64,000 nucleotides of DNA, taken from the NCBI RefSeq assembly GCF_900103525.1, contig NZ_FNHN01000010.1, forward strand, positions 62,001 through 126,000, read 5' to 3'. The notes below the pieces were generated by a model. That model saw only the letters and a program-made list of their open reading frames with translations, did not search any database and was not told where the DNA came from. Below are positions 53,659 to 62,222 of the stretch, piece by piece; position 1 is the stretch's first letter; the number at the start of each line of letters is the position of its first letter. The DNA comes from Bacillus sp. OK048 (GTDB lineage: Bacteria > Bacillota > Bacilli > Bacillales > Cytobacillaceae). The translations under genes and the position numbers were made by a program.

Positions 53659-53689
53659 CGCTTGGATTTTTTTCTCCAAGCGTTTTTTT
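53659..53689 (+). terminator. Terminator of the GyrI-like gene
   Basis: CGCTTGGA and TCCAAGCG form a perfect stem with an eight-base T-rich loop, followed by T7. Confidence 0.9.
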
Positions 53690-53737
53690 AGTAATGAATC
53701 ATCACAACGAAATATTAATTTTATAGAATATTCACGT

Positions 53738-54199
53738 TCAGTTGGTTGGTTTCTTAACGGCTTTCACCAAATTTAATAAAAATTGGTGTATAAGCGAAAA
53801 GGCATCACTGATGGACATATCCTCTTTGTATCCCGCAATATAATTTAATGCAAAATTCAAATCCCATAATCCATCATCTTGACTAAACATTAAATCAAAT
53901 TTTGAATGTTCGCCATCTAAAGAGCTATTTAGATACTCCCTTAATAATTTGTCATACTTTTTTTGAAGCTTTAAGCCCAGCATAACATCATATGTACCAA
54001 AAACATCATCTGCCTCAAGTGAAATACCTTCAACACCAATATCATCAAATAAAACAGACTCAACATAAATAAATTCACTTTTATGTACTTTTAAGTAAGT
54101 AATAGACTGATTTAAGAAACTGGATGATTCATTCGCAATCATCGTTTCTGTTTCTTTACTGCAGCGTTCAATATATGCAATAGAAAAATTTGCTTCCAA
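53738..54199 (-). CDS. Hypothetical protein
   Basis: A 153-residue soluble acidic protein with no family I recognise. It has YVESVLFDDIGVEGISLEADDVFGTYD in the middle, a charged helix (GLKLQKKYDKLLREYL), SQDDGLWDLNFALNYIAGY and a C-terminal helix ending VKAVKKPTN. Start is TTG 54199 with GGGAGG nine bases upstream. Monocistronic, converging with the GyrI-like gene. Confidence 0.75.
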   Translation of the reverse strand: MEANFSIAYIERCSKETETMIANESSSFLNQSITYLKVHKSEFIYVESVLFDDIGVEGISLEADDVFGTYDVMLGLKLQKKYDKLLREYLNSSLDGEHSKFDLMFSQDDGLWDLNFALNYIAGYKEDMSISDAFSLIHQFLLNLVKAVKKPTN

Positions 54200-54284
54200 A
54201 GCTGTAAGCCTCCCAATTAATCATTTCTTAAGTATTACTATAGAGCGTTTCTCATTAAAAAAGCAAATATCTTTTAAGTCAAAA

Positions 54285-54306
54285 AAAAGCAGCCTAAGCT
54301 GCTTTT
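54285..54306. terminator. Terminator of the DHA2 transporter gene
   Basis: AAAAGCAGC and GCTGCTTTT pair around CTAA. On the minus strand T residues continue beyond the stem. Confidence 0.8.
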
Positions 54307-54314
54307 AGTTAACT

Positions 54315-55844
54315 TTAATTTTCAACTAGTTTAGATAAGGCTTTTTTTTCAACAGGGTTTTCACCGATATTATCCGCAGCTTGTGTTACCCGTTTCATAA
54401 AGAATGCTAGTATTAGGGCAACTGCTGCAATAAAGGTACAAACTAAAAAGGCAAAATTTATCCCATCCAGCATGGCTTGCATCTTGATTTGTTGTTGCAT
54501 TTCTGCCAACACCGCTTGTGTTGGCTGCTCTGTTAAAGCAGCCTTAGCAGCTTTACCTAGTTCGATTGCTTTCGACTCTGTCCGATTAGACATAATTGTC
54601 ACCAACAGTGCTGTACCAATTGCACCAGATACTTGCTGAAGCGTGTTATTCATGGCAGTACCATGAGGATAAAAACGTGCAGGTAGTTGATTCAATCCGT
54701 TTGTTGAGACAGGCATCATGACCATCGACATTCCAAACATACGGAATGAAAAGAGTAAGAGTAAATGAAGGTACGATGTTTCAAATGATAATTGGCTGAA
54801 CAGATAAGTGGTGTAAACGGTGATGCTTAAGCCAATGATTGCTAGCATACGCCCACCGAATTTGTCGAATAGTTTACCTGTAATCGGCGACATTAATGAC
54901 ATGATAATGGCACCTGGCAGCATCAAAAGCCCCGCATCCATTGGTGAGATTCCTTGAATCGTTTGCACATAAATCGGCAGCAATAACATCCCAGAAAACA
55001 TAGCCATTGTAAGAACCATTGAAATAACGGATGATAAAGCAAACATCGGGAATTTAAAGATTCTAAAATTTAGCATTGGTTGTTCTTGTCTTACCTGTCT
55101 TACAATAAATACTAATAAAGAAAGAGCTCCGATCGCAATTGTTAAGAAAACTTGCGGACTATCCCATCCTTGCTTACCTGCTGAACTAAAGCCATACAAT
55201 AATCCGCCAAAGCCAACACTTGAAAGTAACACGGCCAAGAAGTCCAGACGAATATCCACCTTTTCTTTCTTGTCTTTCAGTAAGAAAAATCCGAGTAAAA
55301 GAACAATCACAGCGATTGGTGTAACAAAGTGGAATAGCATTCTCCAGTCATAGTGCTCGATTAGCCACCCAGACAGCGTTGGACCAATAGCAGGTGCCCC
55401 CATTAAGATTAATCCAAATATCCCCATGGCTGCTCCTCTTTTTTCAATTGGGAAGCTAACTAACATAACATTCATTAATAATGGCATCATGATCGCAGAA
55501 CCGGCCGCTTGTGTCATCCGACCTGCTAATAAAATTGGGAATATGTGTGCAAACCCAGCGATAATCGTTCCTGCTGTAAACAAGCCCATTGCCACTAAGA
55601 AAAGCTTTCGTACTGAATATTTTTGAATTAAAAATGCTGTGGTAGGAATTAAAACTCCATTAACTAACATAAAGCCTGTAGTCAACCATTGAACAGTTGA
55701 GGGGTCAACCTCTAAATCAGACATAATTGAAGGAAGTGCAATATTAAGTAATGTGTTATTTAAGAATGCAATAAAAGCCCCTATCATCAGGATAGAAATC
55801 ATCCCGTATGGAGGACGTTTTGTTTCAGTTTTAACTTGTTCCAT
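54315..55844 (-). CDS. DHA2 family MFS drug exporter (EmrB/QacA type, 14 TM)
   Basis: A 509-residue proton-driven multidrug exporter of the 14-helix DHA2 family. Motif D1-like LNNTLLNIALPSIMSDLEVDPSTVQWL, VLIPTTAFLIQKYSVRKLFL, motif C-like GAPAIGPTLSGWLIEHYDWRMLF and GAIIMSLMSPITGKLFDKFGGR are clear. ATG 55844 follows AGGGGG; the frame is open further upstream but has no RBS there. It is divergent from a TetR gene, with repeats in between that probably form its operator. Confidence 0.93.
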   Translation of the reverse strand: MEQVKTETKRPPYGMISILMIGAFIAFLNNTLLNIALPSIMSDLEVDPSTVQWLTTGFMLVNGVLIPTTAFLIQKYSVRKLFLVAMGLFTAGTIIAGFAHIFPILLAGRMTQAAGSAIMMPLLMNVMLVSFPIEKRGAAMGIFGLILMGAPAIGPTLSGWLIEHYDWRMLFHFVTPIAVIVLLLGFFLLKDKKEKVDIRLDFLAVLLSSVGFGGLLYGFSSAGKQGWDSPQVFLTIAIGALSLLVFIVRQVRQEQPMLNFRIFKFPMFALSSVISMVLTMAMFSGMLLLPIYVQTIQGISPMDAGLLMLPGAIIMSLMSPITGKLFDKFGGRMLAIIGLSITVYTTYLFSQLSFETSYLHLLLLFSFRMFGMSMVMMPVSTNGLNQLPARFYPHGTAMNNTLQQVSGAIGTALLVTIMSNRTESKAIELGKAAKAALTEQPTQAVLAEMQQQIKMQAMLDGINFAFLVCTFIAAVALILAFFMKRVTQAADNIGENPVEKKALSKLVEN

Positions 55845-55983
55845 TTTAATACCCCCTGTAAACTCTTTGTACATTTTTTTATACCCCTGTTTCACGCTTT
55901 ATTAATAATATACCGTCAGTTCATTTTTTGCAATCAAAAAATACTGAAAAATTATGGGTTTGTAATCCTCTTCTATTTAAGTT

Positions 55984-56008
55984 AGTATATTTTTATACTG
56001 TTAGTATA
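55984..56008. promoter_or_regulatory. Three alternating AGTATA/TATACT half-sites between exporter and TetR
   Basis: AGTATA (55984), TATACT (55994) and AGTATA (56003) are spaced by four and three bases. They make two overlapping inverted repeats just upstream of the TetR start. They fit a TetR operator controlling both divergent genes. Confidence 0.6.
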
Positions 56009-56029
56009 ATTCGGAATATAGGTGATAAC

Positions 56030-56947
56030 ATGAACGAGCGGAAGCAGCATGTCATTAATAAAGCCCATCAATTATTTATTGATAAAGGATATCAAGCAAC
56101 TTCTATTCAGGACATATTAGACTTTAGCGGCATTTCTAAAGGAACTTTTTACAAATATTTTTCTTCCAAAAGTGAATTATTAATTGCTATTTATAAGACT
56201 GTTTATAAAAAGCTAGAAAAAGAGCGGAATGAATTGTTAATTGGTAAAAATCCTGCGGATATAGAGATTTTTGTCAAACAAATGGAAATGCAAATGATTA
56301 CAAATAGGAAAAATAAGTTGATTGCTCTTTACGAAGAAGTTATGGCGTCAAATGACGTTGATTTAAAACAATATATCCGTCACAGTCAGTTGAGGTCACT
56401 TCGATGGATGTTTGAGCGGTTTAACGATATCTTCGGAGAAAAAAATAAACCATACTTATTAGATTGTGCCATTATGTTTACGGGGTTATTGCGGAATAAT
56501 CTCCAATACAATCGAATGGCGACAGAATCAAGCGAGAAGATTAGTGAAGTTGTTAGATATAGTGTAAATCGTTTGGTAAAAATGGTTGACGAAGTGGCAG
56601 TAACCGAAGAGCAGTTACATGCTCCCGAACTCTTAGATAAATGGCTCCCTGGAATTCGGAAAAAAAGTCATGAACAGCTGGATCAATTCTGCAAAATTAC
56701 AGGTTCCATTAAGAATTCCATTACAAAACACTTTCAAGAAAAAAATGAACAAGAAAAATATCTTGAACTACTAGATTTTATCCAAGAAGAAGTCCTGCAT
56801 ACCAGGTCACCAAGAAAATTCCTAATCGAAAGTGCCCTACAAACGTTACAAAACAACCCAGTAGAACTTTGGAAACTAGAACTCCATCAATTAAACCAAA
56901 TCATTATAAAATTCTATCAACAAATCGAAGAAACGGAAGAAAACTAA
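56030..56947 (+). CDS. TetR/AcrR family regulator of the divergent exporter
   Basis: A 306-residue repressor, long for the family (usual length about 200). The N-terminal HTH is TSIQDILDFSGISKGTFYKYFSSKSELL at about residues 25-52. Two helical portions follow; the second (from about 205, WLPGIRKKSHEQLDQF) is an extra C-terminal domain seen in a subset of Bacillus regulators next to DHA2 pumps. ATG 56030 has AGGTGAT upstream; a longer frame to 55928 lacks an RBS. Confidence 0.92.
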   Translation: MNERKQHVINKAHQLFIDKGYQATSIQDILDFSGISKGTFYKYFSSKSELLIAIYKTVYKKLEKERNELLIGKNPADIEIFVKQMEMQMITNRKNKLIALYEEVMASNDVDLKQYIRHSQLRSLRWMFERFNDIFGEKNKPYLLDCAIMFTGLLRNNLQYNRMATESSEKISEVVRYSVNRLVKMVDEVAVTEEQLHAPELLDKWLPGIRKKSHEQLDQFCKITGSIKNSITKHFQEKNEQEKYLELLDFIQEEVLHTRSPRKFLIESALQTLQNNPVELWKLELHQLNQIIIKFYQQIEETEEN

Positions 56948-56949
56948 CA

Positions 56950-56979
56950 AACCCCCGTCCACCAAAAAGGACGGGGGTT
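56950..56979. terminator. Bidirectional terminator between TetR and CDF genes
   Basis: AACCCCCGTCC and GGACGGGGGTT form an 11-base G/C-rich stem with an eight-base loop. Confidence 0.88.
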
Positions 56980-56988
56980 AAATTGTTG

Positions 56989-57861
56989 TTATTGAGGTTC
57001 TACATGAATATGTACGTCATAGACTTTATGTCTAATGATTAATTCTTCCTCGACCTCTGTAGCAATATCATGTGCACACTTTACATCTAACGTAGAATTC
57101 ACAAGAATTACAACATCCACAACTACGTTATTTCCATAATTTCTTGCTTTTATTGCTTTCACACCCTTAACACCATTACATTGATAGATGGTTTCTTTAT
57201 ATAATTCAATTTCCTTTTCATCAAAACCATCAGTAAGATAAAGGGATGCTTCCTTAAAAATGTCCCAAGCTGTTTTACAAATAAGGAATCCAACCAAAAC
57301 GGCTGCTAATGGGTCCAGCCATGGAAGCCCAAATTGCGCTCCGATAATTCCAATGAAAGTTCCTACACTTACCCAGGCATCAGAGAGATTATCTTTTGCT
57401 GCAGCCATGACTGATTGGCTGTTTATTTCTGTTGCAAGTTTCTTATTATATCGATAAACAAAATACATAACGAAGGCACAAAATAACCCCGTCCATGCAG
57501 ACATTACGTCCGGTGTCTCATTTTGTGTATAGAAAATACTAATAATCGCTTCGTATGTAACCTTTAGACCAACGGCCATCATGATAAAAGACGCAACCAT
57601 TGACGCTACGGTTTCTGCTTTCCAATGCCCATAAGGATGGTCATCATCAGCAGGTCTTTGAGATAACTTAAGACCTATTAAAACAGCAACCGAAGCTATA
57701 ATATCAGTTACATTGTTCAAGCCATCCGCTTTCAATGCCTCGGAATTTGCAAAATAACCCACTGCTAGTTTTAATATAGATAAAAAAATATAAGCAATAA
57801 TACTTATAATTGCACCACGTTCTCCTCTTTTTAAATCGATAAATCCTTGTTCTTCAATCAC
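56989..57861 (-). CDS. Cation diffusion facilitator metal exporter (Mn2+/Fe2+ type predicted)
   Basis: A 290-residue CDF transporter with six TM segments and a C-terminal cytoplasmic metal-binding domain (ends VYDVHIHVEP). The TM2 site is ADGLNNVTDII and the TM5 site AAKDNLSDAWVS, i.e. NxxxD and DxxxD. That pattern is typical of manganese/iron exporters such as MntE rather than the HxxxD of zinc exporters. DDDHPYGHWKAETVAS is the family loop. Start is GTG 57861 behind GGGTGATT. Confidence 0.9.
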   Translation of the reverse strand: MIEEQGFIDLKRGERGAIISIIAYIFLSILKLAVGYFANSEALKADGLNNVTDIIASVAVLIGLKLSQRPADDDHPYGHWKAETVASMVASFIMMAVGLKVTYEAIISIFYTQNETPDVMSAWTGLFCAFVMYFVYRYNKKLATEINSQSVMAAAKDNLSDAWVSVGTFIGIIGAQFGLPWLDPLAAVLVGFLICKTAWDIFKEASLYLTDGFDEKEIELYKETIYQCNGVKGVKAIKARNYGNNVVVDVVILVNSTLDVKCAHDIATEVEEELIIRHKVYDVHIHVEPQ

Positions 57862-58066
57862 TTAATCACCCACTTCTTTTCCCTATATATATTATTGAAC
57901 AAAAACATCTAGTGGGTCTAGAGAAACCTTTTGGCATGATGCGAAAACTATAACAGATACGAAAAAATGTTGCTTTCGGTAAACAGTATGGATGATTAAC
58001 CTTGAAATTATCCTATTAGTTAAGTATTCTAAGAACATAATTCAACAAAATAAGGAAGTGTTTAAC

Positions 58067-58774
58067 CTGCGATTAAATAAATTTATTTCTGAGTCTGGAA
58101 AAACCTCAAGGCGCGGTGCAGATAAATGGATTGAAGAAGGAAGAGTTACGATTAATGGGAAGGTGGCAAAGGTCGGCAGTCAGGTTGAGCCTGGTGACGT
58201 CGTTCGTATAAACGGTGAAACCATTAAGGTCGCCAAAAATAATGTCTACATTGCCTTAAATAAACCTGTTGGAATCACAAGTACAACTGAAAAACATATC
58301 AAAGGAAACATTGTAGATTTAGTCAATCATCCACTACGAATTTTCCATATTGGCAGACTTGATAAAGATTCGGAAGGGTTAATCCTTCTCACCAATGATG
58401 GCGATATTGTCAACGAAATCCTTCGTGCCGAAAATAAACATGAAAAAGAATATATCGTTACCGTTGATAAGCCTATCACATCTGAGTTTTTAAATGAAAT
58501 GTCAGCAGGTGTTCGAATATTAGATACGAAAACACTTCCATGCAAGGTGAAACAGTTATCCAAATACGTTATTAACATCACTTTAACACAAGGATTAAAT
58601 CGCCAAATCAGGCGAATGTGCTCTGCGCTTAGTTATTCAGTTGTTCGTCTTCAAAGGATTCGTGTTATGAATATTGAACTAGGAAACCTCCCTGTTGGTC
58701 AATGGCGAGATTTAACTAAAAAAGAAAAGAACCAATTATTCAGCGATCTTAACTATGAGCCTAGAGAATGGTAA
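58067..58774 (+). CDS. RluF/RsuA-family pseudouridine synthase, apparent CTG start
   Basis: A 235-residue RNA pseudouridine synthase. An N-terminal S4 domain ([30 protein letters not shown]) precedes the catalytic domain, with active-site Asp in [20 protein letters not shown] and the C-terminal [13 protein letters not shown]. The S4 domain normally starts MRLNKF; here the codon before RLNKF is CTG (58067), with AAGGAAG eight bases upstream. An ATG far upstream (57992) has no RBS and adds a non-homologous segment; GTG 58058 is another option. RluF acts on 23S rRNA U2604 in E. coli. Confidence 0.88.
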   Translation: MRLNKFISESGKTSRRGADKWIEEGRVTINGKVAKVGSQVEPGDVVRINGETIKVAKNNVYIALNKPVGITSTTEKHIKGNIVDLVNHPLRIFHIGRLDKDSEGLILLTNDGDIVNEILRAENKHEKEYIVTVDKPITSEFLNEMSAGVRILDTKTLPCKVKQLSKYVINITLTQGLNRQIRRMCSALSYSVVRLQRIRVMNIELGNLPVGQWRDLTKKEKNQLFSDLNYEPREW

Positions 58775-58821
58775 AAAAGTGATAATTAACTTTAATTTGA
58801 ATACTAACTATTAAAATTAAC

Positions 58822-58849
58822 AAAAGACGTGTCAATGCACACGTCTTTT
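58822..58849. terminator. Bidirectional terminator between pseudouridine synthase and VanW genes
   Basis: AAAAGACGTGT and ACACGTCTTTT are perfect 11-base arms around a six-base loop. Confidence 0.85.
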
Positions 58850-58861
58850 GTTAATTAAAAC

Positions 58862-59911
58862 TTATCTTTTTTGCAGTAAGCTCTGATAAGCTGCTGATGT
58901 TCTAACTTCAACTGTAAATGTCCCATTTCCATTATAAATAGTTTTTATTAGGAATGGCGCACCAGCAGTATTTTTAAATTGAAAATCTTTTCCACCATAT
59001 GAAACCGTTGCATCCCTTCCTGAAGGTACATATCCCACTGTCAGGGAATGATGATGCCATTCTACATATTCAACAGCTAGTTGATCTACAGCATTAAACA
59101 AGGTAGATGAGGTTTGACAAATTCCACCGCCAATTCCCATAACCAATTGCTTATTTACAATTTCTTGAGCAGGCTGGTAACCATGTTCTGCGTCACTTGG
59201 TCCTACTGTATTATTAAAGGAGAATACATCCCCTATTCCAACAATAACATTATCGATTGCCTGTGCAGAAAGTTCAATGTTTTTATTTCTCCCTGTTACG
59301 CTAGGATTAAATTTCGTACTATAAGTCCCTACCACCACTTCAGACAAATAGGCAACGTCTTCTGGTTTATAACCGCTTTCTGATATATATATAGGAAGAA
59401 ATATATCTCCCCCGATTGTAGAAGCTTCAATAACCTTATTAACAAGTTCTGCTTCTTCAAGAACCACCCTTGGTTTTCCTTTGATAACTTGACCATTTGC
59501 ATCGATTTTATCGAGTATCATCTTCGTATCATAACCAGGTGTCGTTTCTGTGCCCCTAGCTATATCCCTGGCCCAATTCTCTAGCTCTTTCTTATATTTT
59601 TCATTATCCAATCCAAATCCCATATCAACCGGAACAAGACTTTTAACAATGTTTTTGGTACTTGGGTCAATTACATTGACTACTTTCGGTTTTTTAGCTT
59701 CTTCCTCCGCAATTCTCTTAGCTTCGGCTTCAGCAGCAGCCTTCTTTGCTGCTTCTTCTGAGGCTTTTTGCTCCTCAAGTTTCTTCTCTTGTTCAGTCAC
59801 CATATTCTTTTGTTCGGATTCCTTACCGGCTGTTGTCTTTTCATCACAACCAACCAAACCTATTAAACTGCCAACTAAAAGAATACACACGATCCATCTC
59901 TTCTTTAGCAT
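58862..59911 (-). CDS. VanW family lipoprotein
   Basis: A 349-residue surface lipoprotein. The signal ends with lipobox LVGC (Cys22). A charged Lys/Glu/Ala-rich helix of about 45 residues follows (EQKKLEEQKASEEAAKKA..), probably a coiled-coil spacer. Next come a central domain and a C-terminal VanW domain with NIELSAQAIDNVIVGIGDVFSFNNTVGPS, GIGGGICQTSSTLFNAV and EWHHHSLTVGYVPSGRDATVSYG. VanW is found in vancomycin-resistance clusters and cell-wall proteins but has no proven activity. RBS AAGGAGA. Confidence 0.92.
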   Translation of the reverse strand: MLKKRWIVCILLVGSLIGLVGCDEKTTAGKESEQKNMVTEQEKKLEEQKASEEAAKKAAAEAEAKRIAEEEAKKPKVVNVIDPSTKNIVKSLVPVDMGFGLDNEKYKKELENWARDIARGTETTPGYDTKMILDKIDANGQVIKGKPRVVLEEAELVNKVIEASTIGGDIFLPIYISESGYKPEDVAYLSEVVVGTYSTKFNPSVTGRNKNIELSAQAIDNVIVGIGDVFSFNNTVGPSDAEHGYQPAQEIVNKQLVMGIGGGICQTSSTLFNAVDQLAVEYVEWHHHSLTVGYVPSGRDATVSYGGKDFQFKNTAGAPFLIKTIYNGNGTFTVEVRTSAAYQSLLQKR

Positions 59912-60366
59912 TACTTCTCCTTCTTTCCCAAAGCTCTATTTCCACGTTAAAACCGGCCTTAAGATTTTATCTACAATCAGTTCGAAAACAGACTCCCAAA
60001 ATCTCACCATCCTCAACAAAAAACACTTCCGAATATTCAGAAATGGAAATATGTATCTATTCACCTATTCTATTCCATATTAAGACTCATATTCCTGCAA
60101 ATTTTTCTAGAATTATAGTTTTCGACAAAAATTCCCTTTATTTGGATACACCTATTAGACGTATTAATACTACTTTAGTTTCAAAAATGAATAATATTTC
60201 TTGTGCATTATTAAGAACAATATAATATAGTTTATACATTTAGTAAATAGATAAAAAACGTCAAAATACCCCTTTTTTCGTCCTTATCCTGACTCATTAT
60301 AATGAACAAAAAAAGACCCATTTAAAATGAGTCTACTTTCGTAAAACAACCCTTATTTAATGGGTT
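59912..60366. other. Intergenic region, no gene supported
   Basis: A 455-base A/T-rich gap. Open frames on the plus strand are low complexity and antisense to the VanW gene, without RBS. On the minus strand short stop-bounded fragments occur but no start. It contains the terminator at 60307. Confidence 0.55.
60307..60334 (-). terminator. Terminator of tag
   Basis: On the minus strand AGACTCAT and ATGGGTCT pair (one mismatch) and are followed by T7. Confidence 0.72.
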
Positions 60367-60924
60367 TTAATTGGATTTATAGCAAAAACACGACTTTACA
60401 TGATCATTTACCATCCCAATCGCCTGCATAAAGGCATAGCAAATCGTTGATCCAACAAATTTAAAGCCTCGTTTCTTTAAATCTTTGCTTAAACGATCAC
60501 TAATCTCAGTTGTTGCTGGTACTTCTGATAAATCTTTAAAATGATTATTTATCGGTTTTCCATCTACAAATGACCAGATATAGTGGTTGAATGATCCAAA
60601 TTCTTCTACAACCCTTAAGAATGCTTTCGCATTCGTTATAACAGAATTTATTTTTAGTTTATTTCTAACGATTCCTTCATTATGTAAAAGTTCTTCCATT
60701 TTCTGTTCATCATACAAAACGATTTTTTTTACATCAAAATTGTCAAATGCCTTACGGTAATTTTCTCTTTTCTTCAATATTGTATACCAGCTTAAACCGG
60801 CTTGAGCTCCTTCTAGAGTTAAACATTCAAAAAGCATGCGATCCTCATTTACTGGTATGCCCCACTCACAATCATGATATTTAATATATAGAGGATCTTG
60901 ATTTACCCATCCACATCTGTTCAT
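60367..60924 (-). CDS. tag: DNA-3-methyladenine glycosylase I
   Basis: A 185-residue HhH-family glycosylase removing 3-methyladenine. MNRCGWVNQDPLYIKYHDCEWG with Cys4 and His17, LFECLTLEGAQAGLSW, IKYHD and the C-terminal HVKSCFCY supply the zinc-binding Cys/His set of Tag. GFKFVGSTICYAFMQAIGMVNDH is the hallmark C-terminal helix. RBS GGAGG. The terminator of the glycerate kinase gene overlaps its leader. Confidence 0.95.
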   Translation of the reverse strand: MNRCGWVNQDPLYIKYHDCEWGIPVNEDRMLFECLTLEGAQAGLSWYTILKKRENYRKAFDNFDVKKIVLYDEQKMEELLHNEGIVRNKLKINSVITNAKAFLRVVEEFGSFNHYIWSFVDGKPINNHFKDLSEVPATTEISDRLSKDLKKRGFKFVGSTICYAFMQAIGMVNDHVKSCFCYKSN

Positions 60925-60943
60925 CTTTTAACCTCCAAAAAAA

Positions 60944-60964
60944 GCTGCCGAAAAGCTCGACAGC
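60944..60964 (-). terminator. Terminator of the glycerate kinase gene
   Basis: On the minus strand GCTGTCGA and TTCGGCAGC pair with a G-T wobble, followed by T7. It lies about 20 bases before the tag start codon. Confidence 0.72.
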
Positions 60965-60984
60965 CTATCTGATTAGACCATTCA

Positions 60985-62115
60985 TTATGATAATTTTAAC
61001 ACTCGACAAATATTTTCCACAGCAAAGGATAAATTTTCTTCACCGGATTCCAATGCTTCATCTAAAGAAGAAACACCTTTAAGGATACCGACAATAGAAG
61101 TAAATCCATTTTCATAAAGCGGTTCTACACCTTTACCTATTTTTCCTGCAAAAGCTATCACTGGAATCGAATACTTCTTAGCAATGGAAGCAACTCCAAA
61201 AGGTGTTTTACCGAACAATGTTTGGCCATCAATGCTGCCTTCCCCAGTAAAAACATAATCTGCTCCTGCCATTCTTTCCTCGAGACCAGTATATTCGATG
61301 ACTAGTTCCACGCCTTTTTTTAGGTTTGCATTCAAAAATGCCATTAATCCTGCACCAAGACCACCTGCTGCACCCGCACCTTCTGAATGAGCAATGTCTT
61401 TACCAAGATCTCTCTTGATAATTTCAGCATAATGGGCTAAGTTTTGATCTAAAAGTTGAACTACTTCTGGTGAAGCACCCTTCTGTGGTCCAAAAATGGC
61501 TGATGCGCCATTTTCTCCAATTAAAGGATTAGTTACATCACAGGCTACATCAATTTTAACATGAGCGATCCGTTTATCCAATCCACTTAAATTAATAGTA
61601 GTTAATTGATTTAATGCTCCACCGCCAAAGGTTAGTTCTTGACCGTTCTGATCTTTAAAGGAAACACCGAGGGCTTGGAGCATTCCTACTCCTCCATCAT
61701 TGGTGGCACTTCCCCCAATCCCGATCAATATACGAGTCACACCCTTGTCTAATGCATTTTTAATTAATTCCCCTGTACCAAACGTAGTAGTTACTAAGGG
61801 GTTACGGTCTTCTAGTTTAATGTTTTCTAATCCACTTGCACTTGCCATTTCAATAACAGCCGTTTGCCCTTCACCTAATAGACCATATTCCGCTATCACT
61901 TTTTCACCTAATGGACCAATAACCTCTGTCTTTATTATTTCCCCATTTGTCATACTTACGAGTGATTCTACCGTTCCTTCTCCTCCGTCAGCCATAGGTA
62001 CGATCACACATTCTGCATCTGGAAAAACAGAACGAATCCCTCTTTCCATTGCAAGGCCAGCTTTTTTTGCGGACATACTCTCCTTAAATGAATCAGGCGC
62101 TAATACAAACCTCAT
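60985..62115 (-). CDS. garK: Glycerate 2-kinase
   Basis: A 376-residue glycerate kinase of the GarK/GlxK family. MRFVLAPDSFKESMSAKKAG, VPMADGGEGTVESL, LIGIGGSATNDGGVGMLQALG and VFTGEGSIDGQTLFGKTPFGVA are the diagnostic motifs. It phosphorylates glycerate from tartronate semialdehyde reduction, completing the glucarate route begun by gudD and garR just upstream. RBS AAAGGA. Confidence 0.93.
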   Translation of the reverse strand: MRFVLAPDSFKESMSAKKAGLAMERGIRSVFPDAECVIVPMADGGEGTVESLVSMTNGEIIKTEVIGPLGEKVIAEYGLLGEGQTAVIEMASASGLENIKLEDRNPLVTTTFGTGELIKNALDKGVTRILIGIGGSATNDGGVGMLQALGVSFKDQNGQELTFGGGALNQLTTINLSGLDKRIAHVKIDVACDVTNPLIGENGASAIFGPQKGASPEVVQLLDQNLAHYAEIIKRDLGKDIAHSEGAGAAGGLGAGLMAFLNANLKKGVELVIEYTGLEERMAGADYVFTGEGSIDGQTLFGKTPFGVASIAKKYSIPVIAFAGKIGKGVEPLYENGFTSIVGILKGVSSLDEALESGEENLSFAVENICRVLKLS

Positions 62116-62193
62116 TATAATCTGTCCTTTACATTTAAAGTAACAATAACTTATCAGTTATTTACGTTTTAGCTAAATATTGGTAGTAAGAAA

Positions 62194-62213
62194 GGGTGAC
62201 CTTACAGCCACCC
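62194..62213 (-). terminator. Weak hairpin after gudD
   Basis: GGGTG and CACCC pair on either side of a ten-base loop, and further outer bases (GTAGTA/TACTAC) can pair. The run after it is only partly T-rich, so it could be an attenuating or mRNA-stabilising stem rather than a full terminator. Confidence 0.4.
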
Positions 62214-62222
62214 TACTACTGA

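Noticed and set aside
59550-60225. Open plus-strand frames of 150-180 codons opposite the VanW gene and the adjacent gap
   Set aside because: They are Ser/Phe/Leu-rich antisense reflections of the Lys/Glu/Ala coiled coil, have no RBS and continue into non-coding DNA.
60098-60225. Minus-strand remnants of a decayed gene in the VanW-tag gap
   Set aside because: Only fragments of about 30 codons between stops, with no start codon or RBS and no recognised family.
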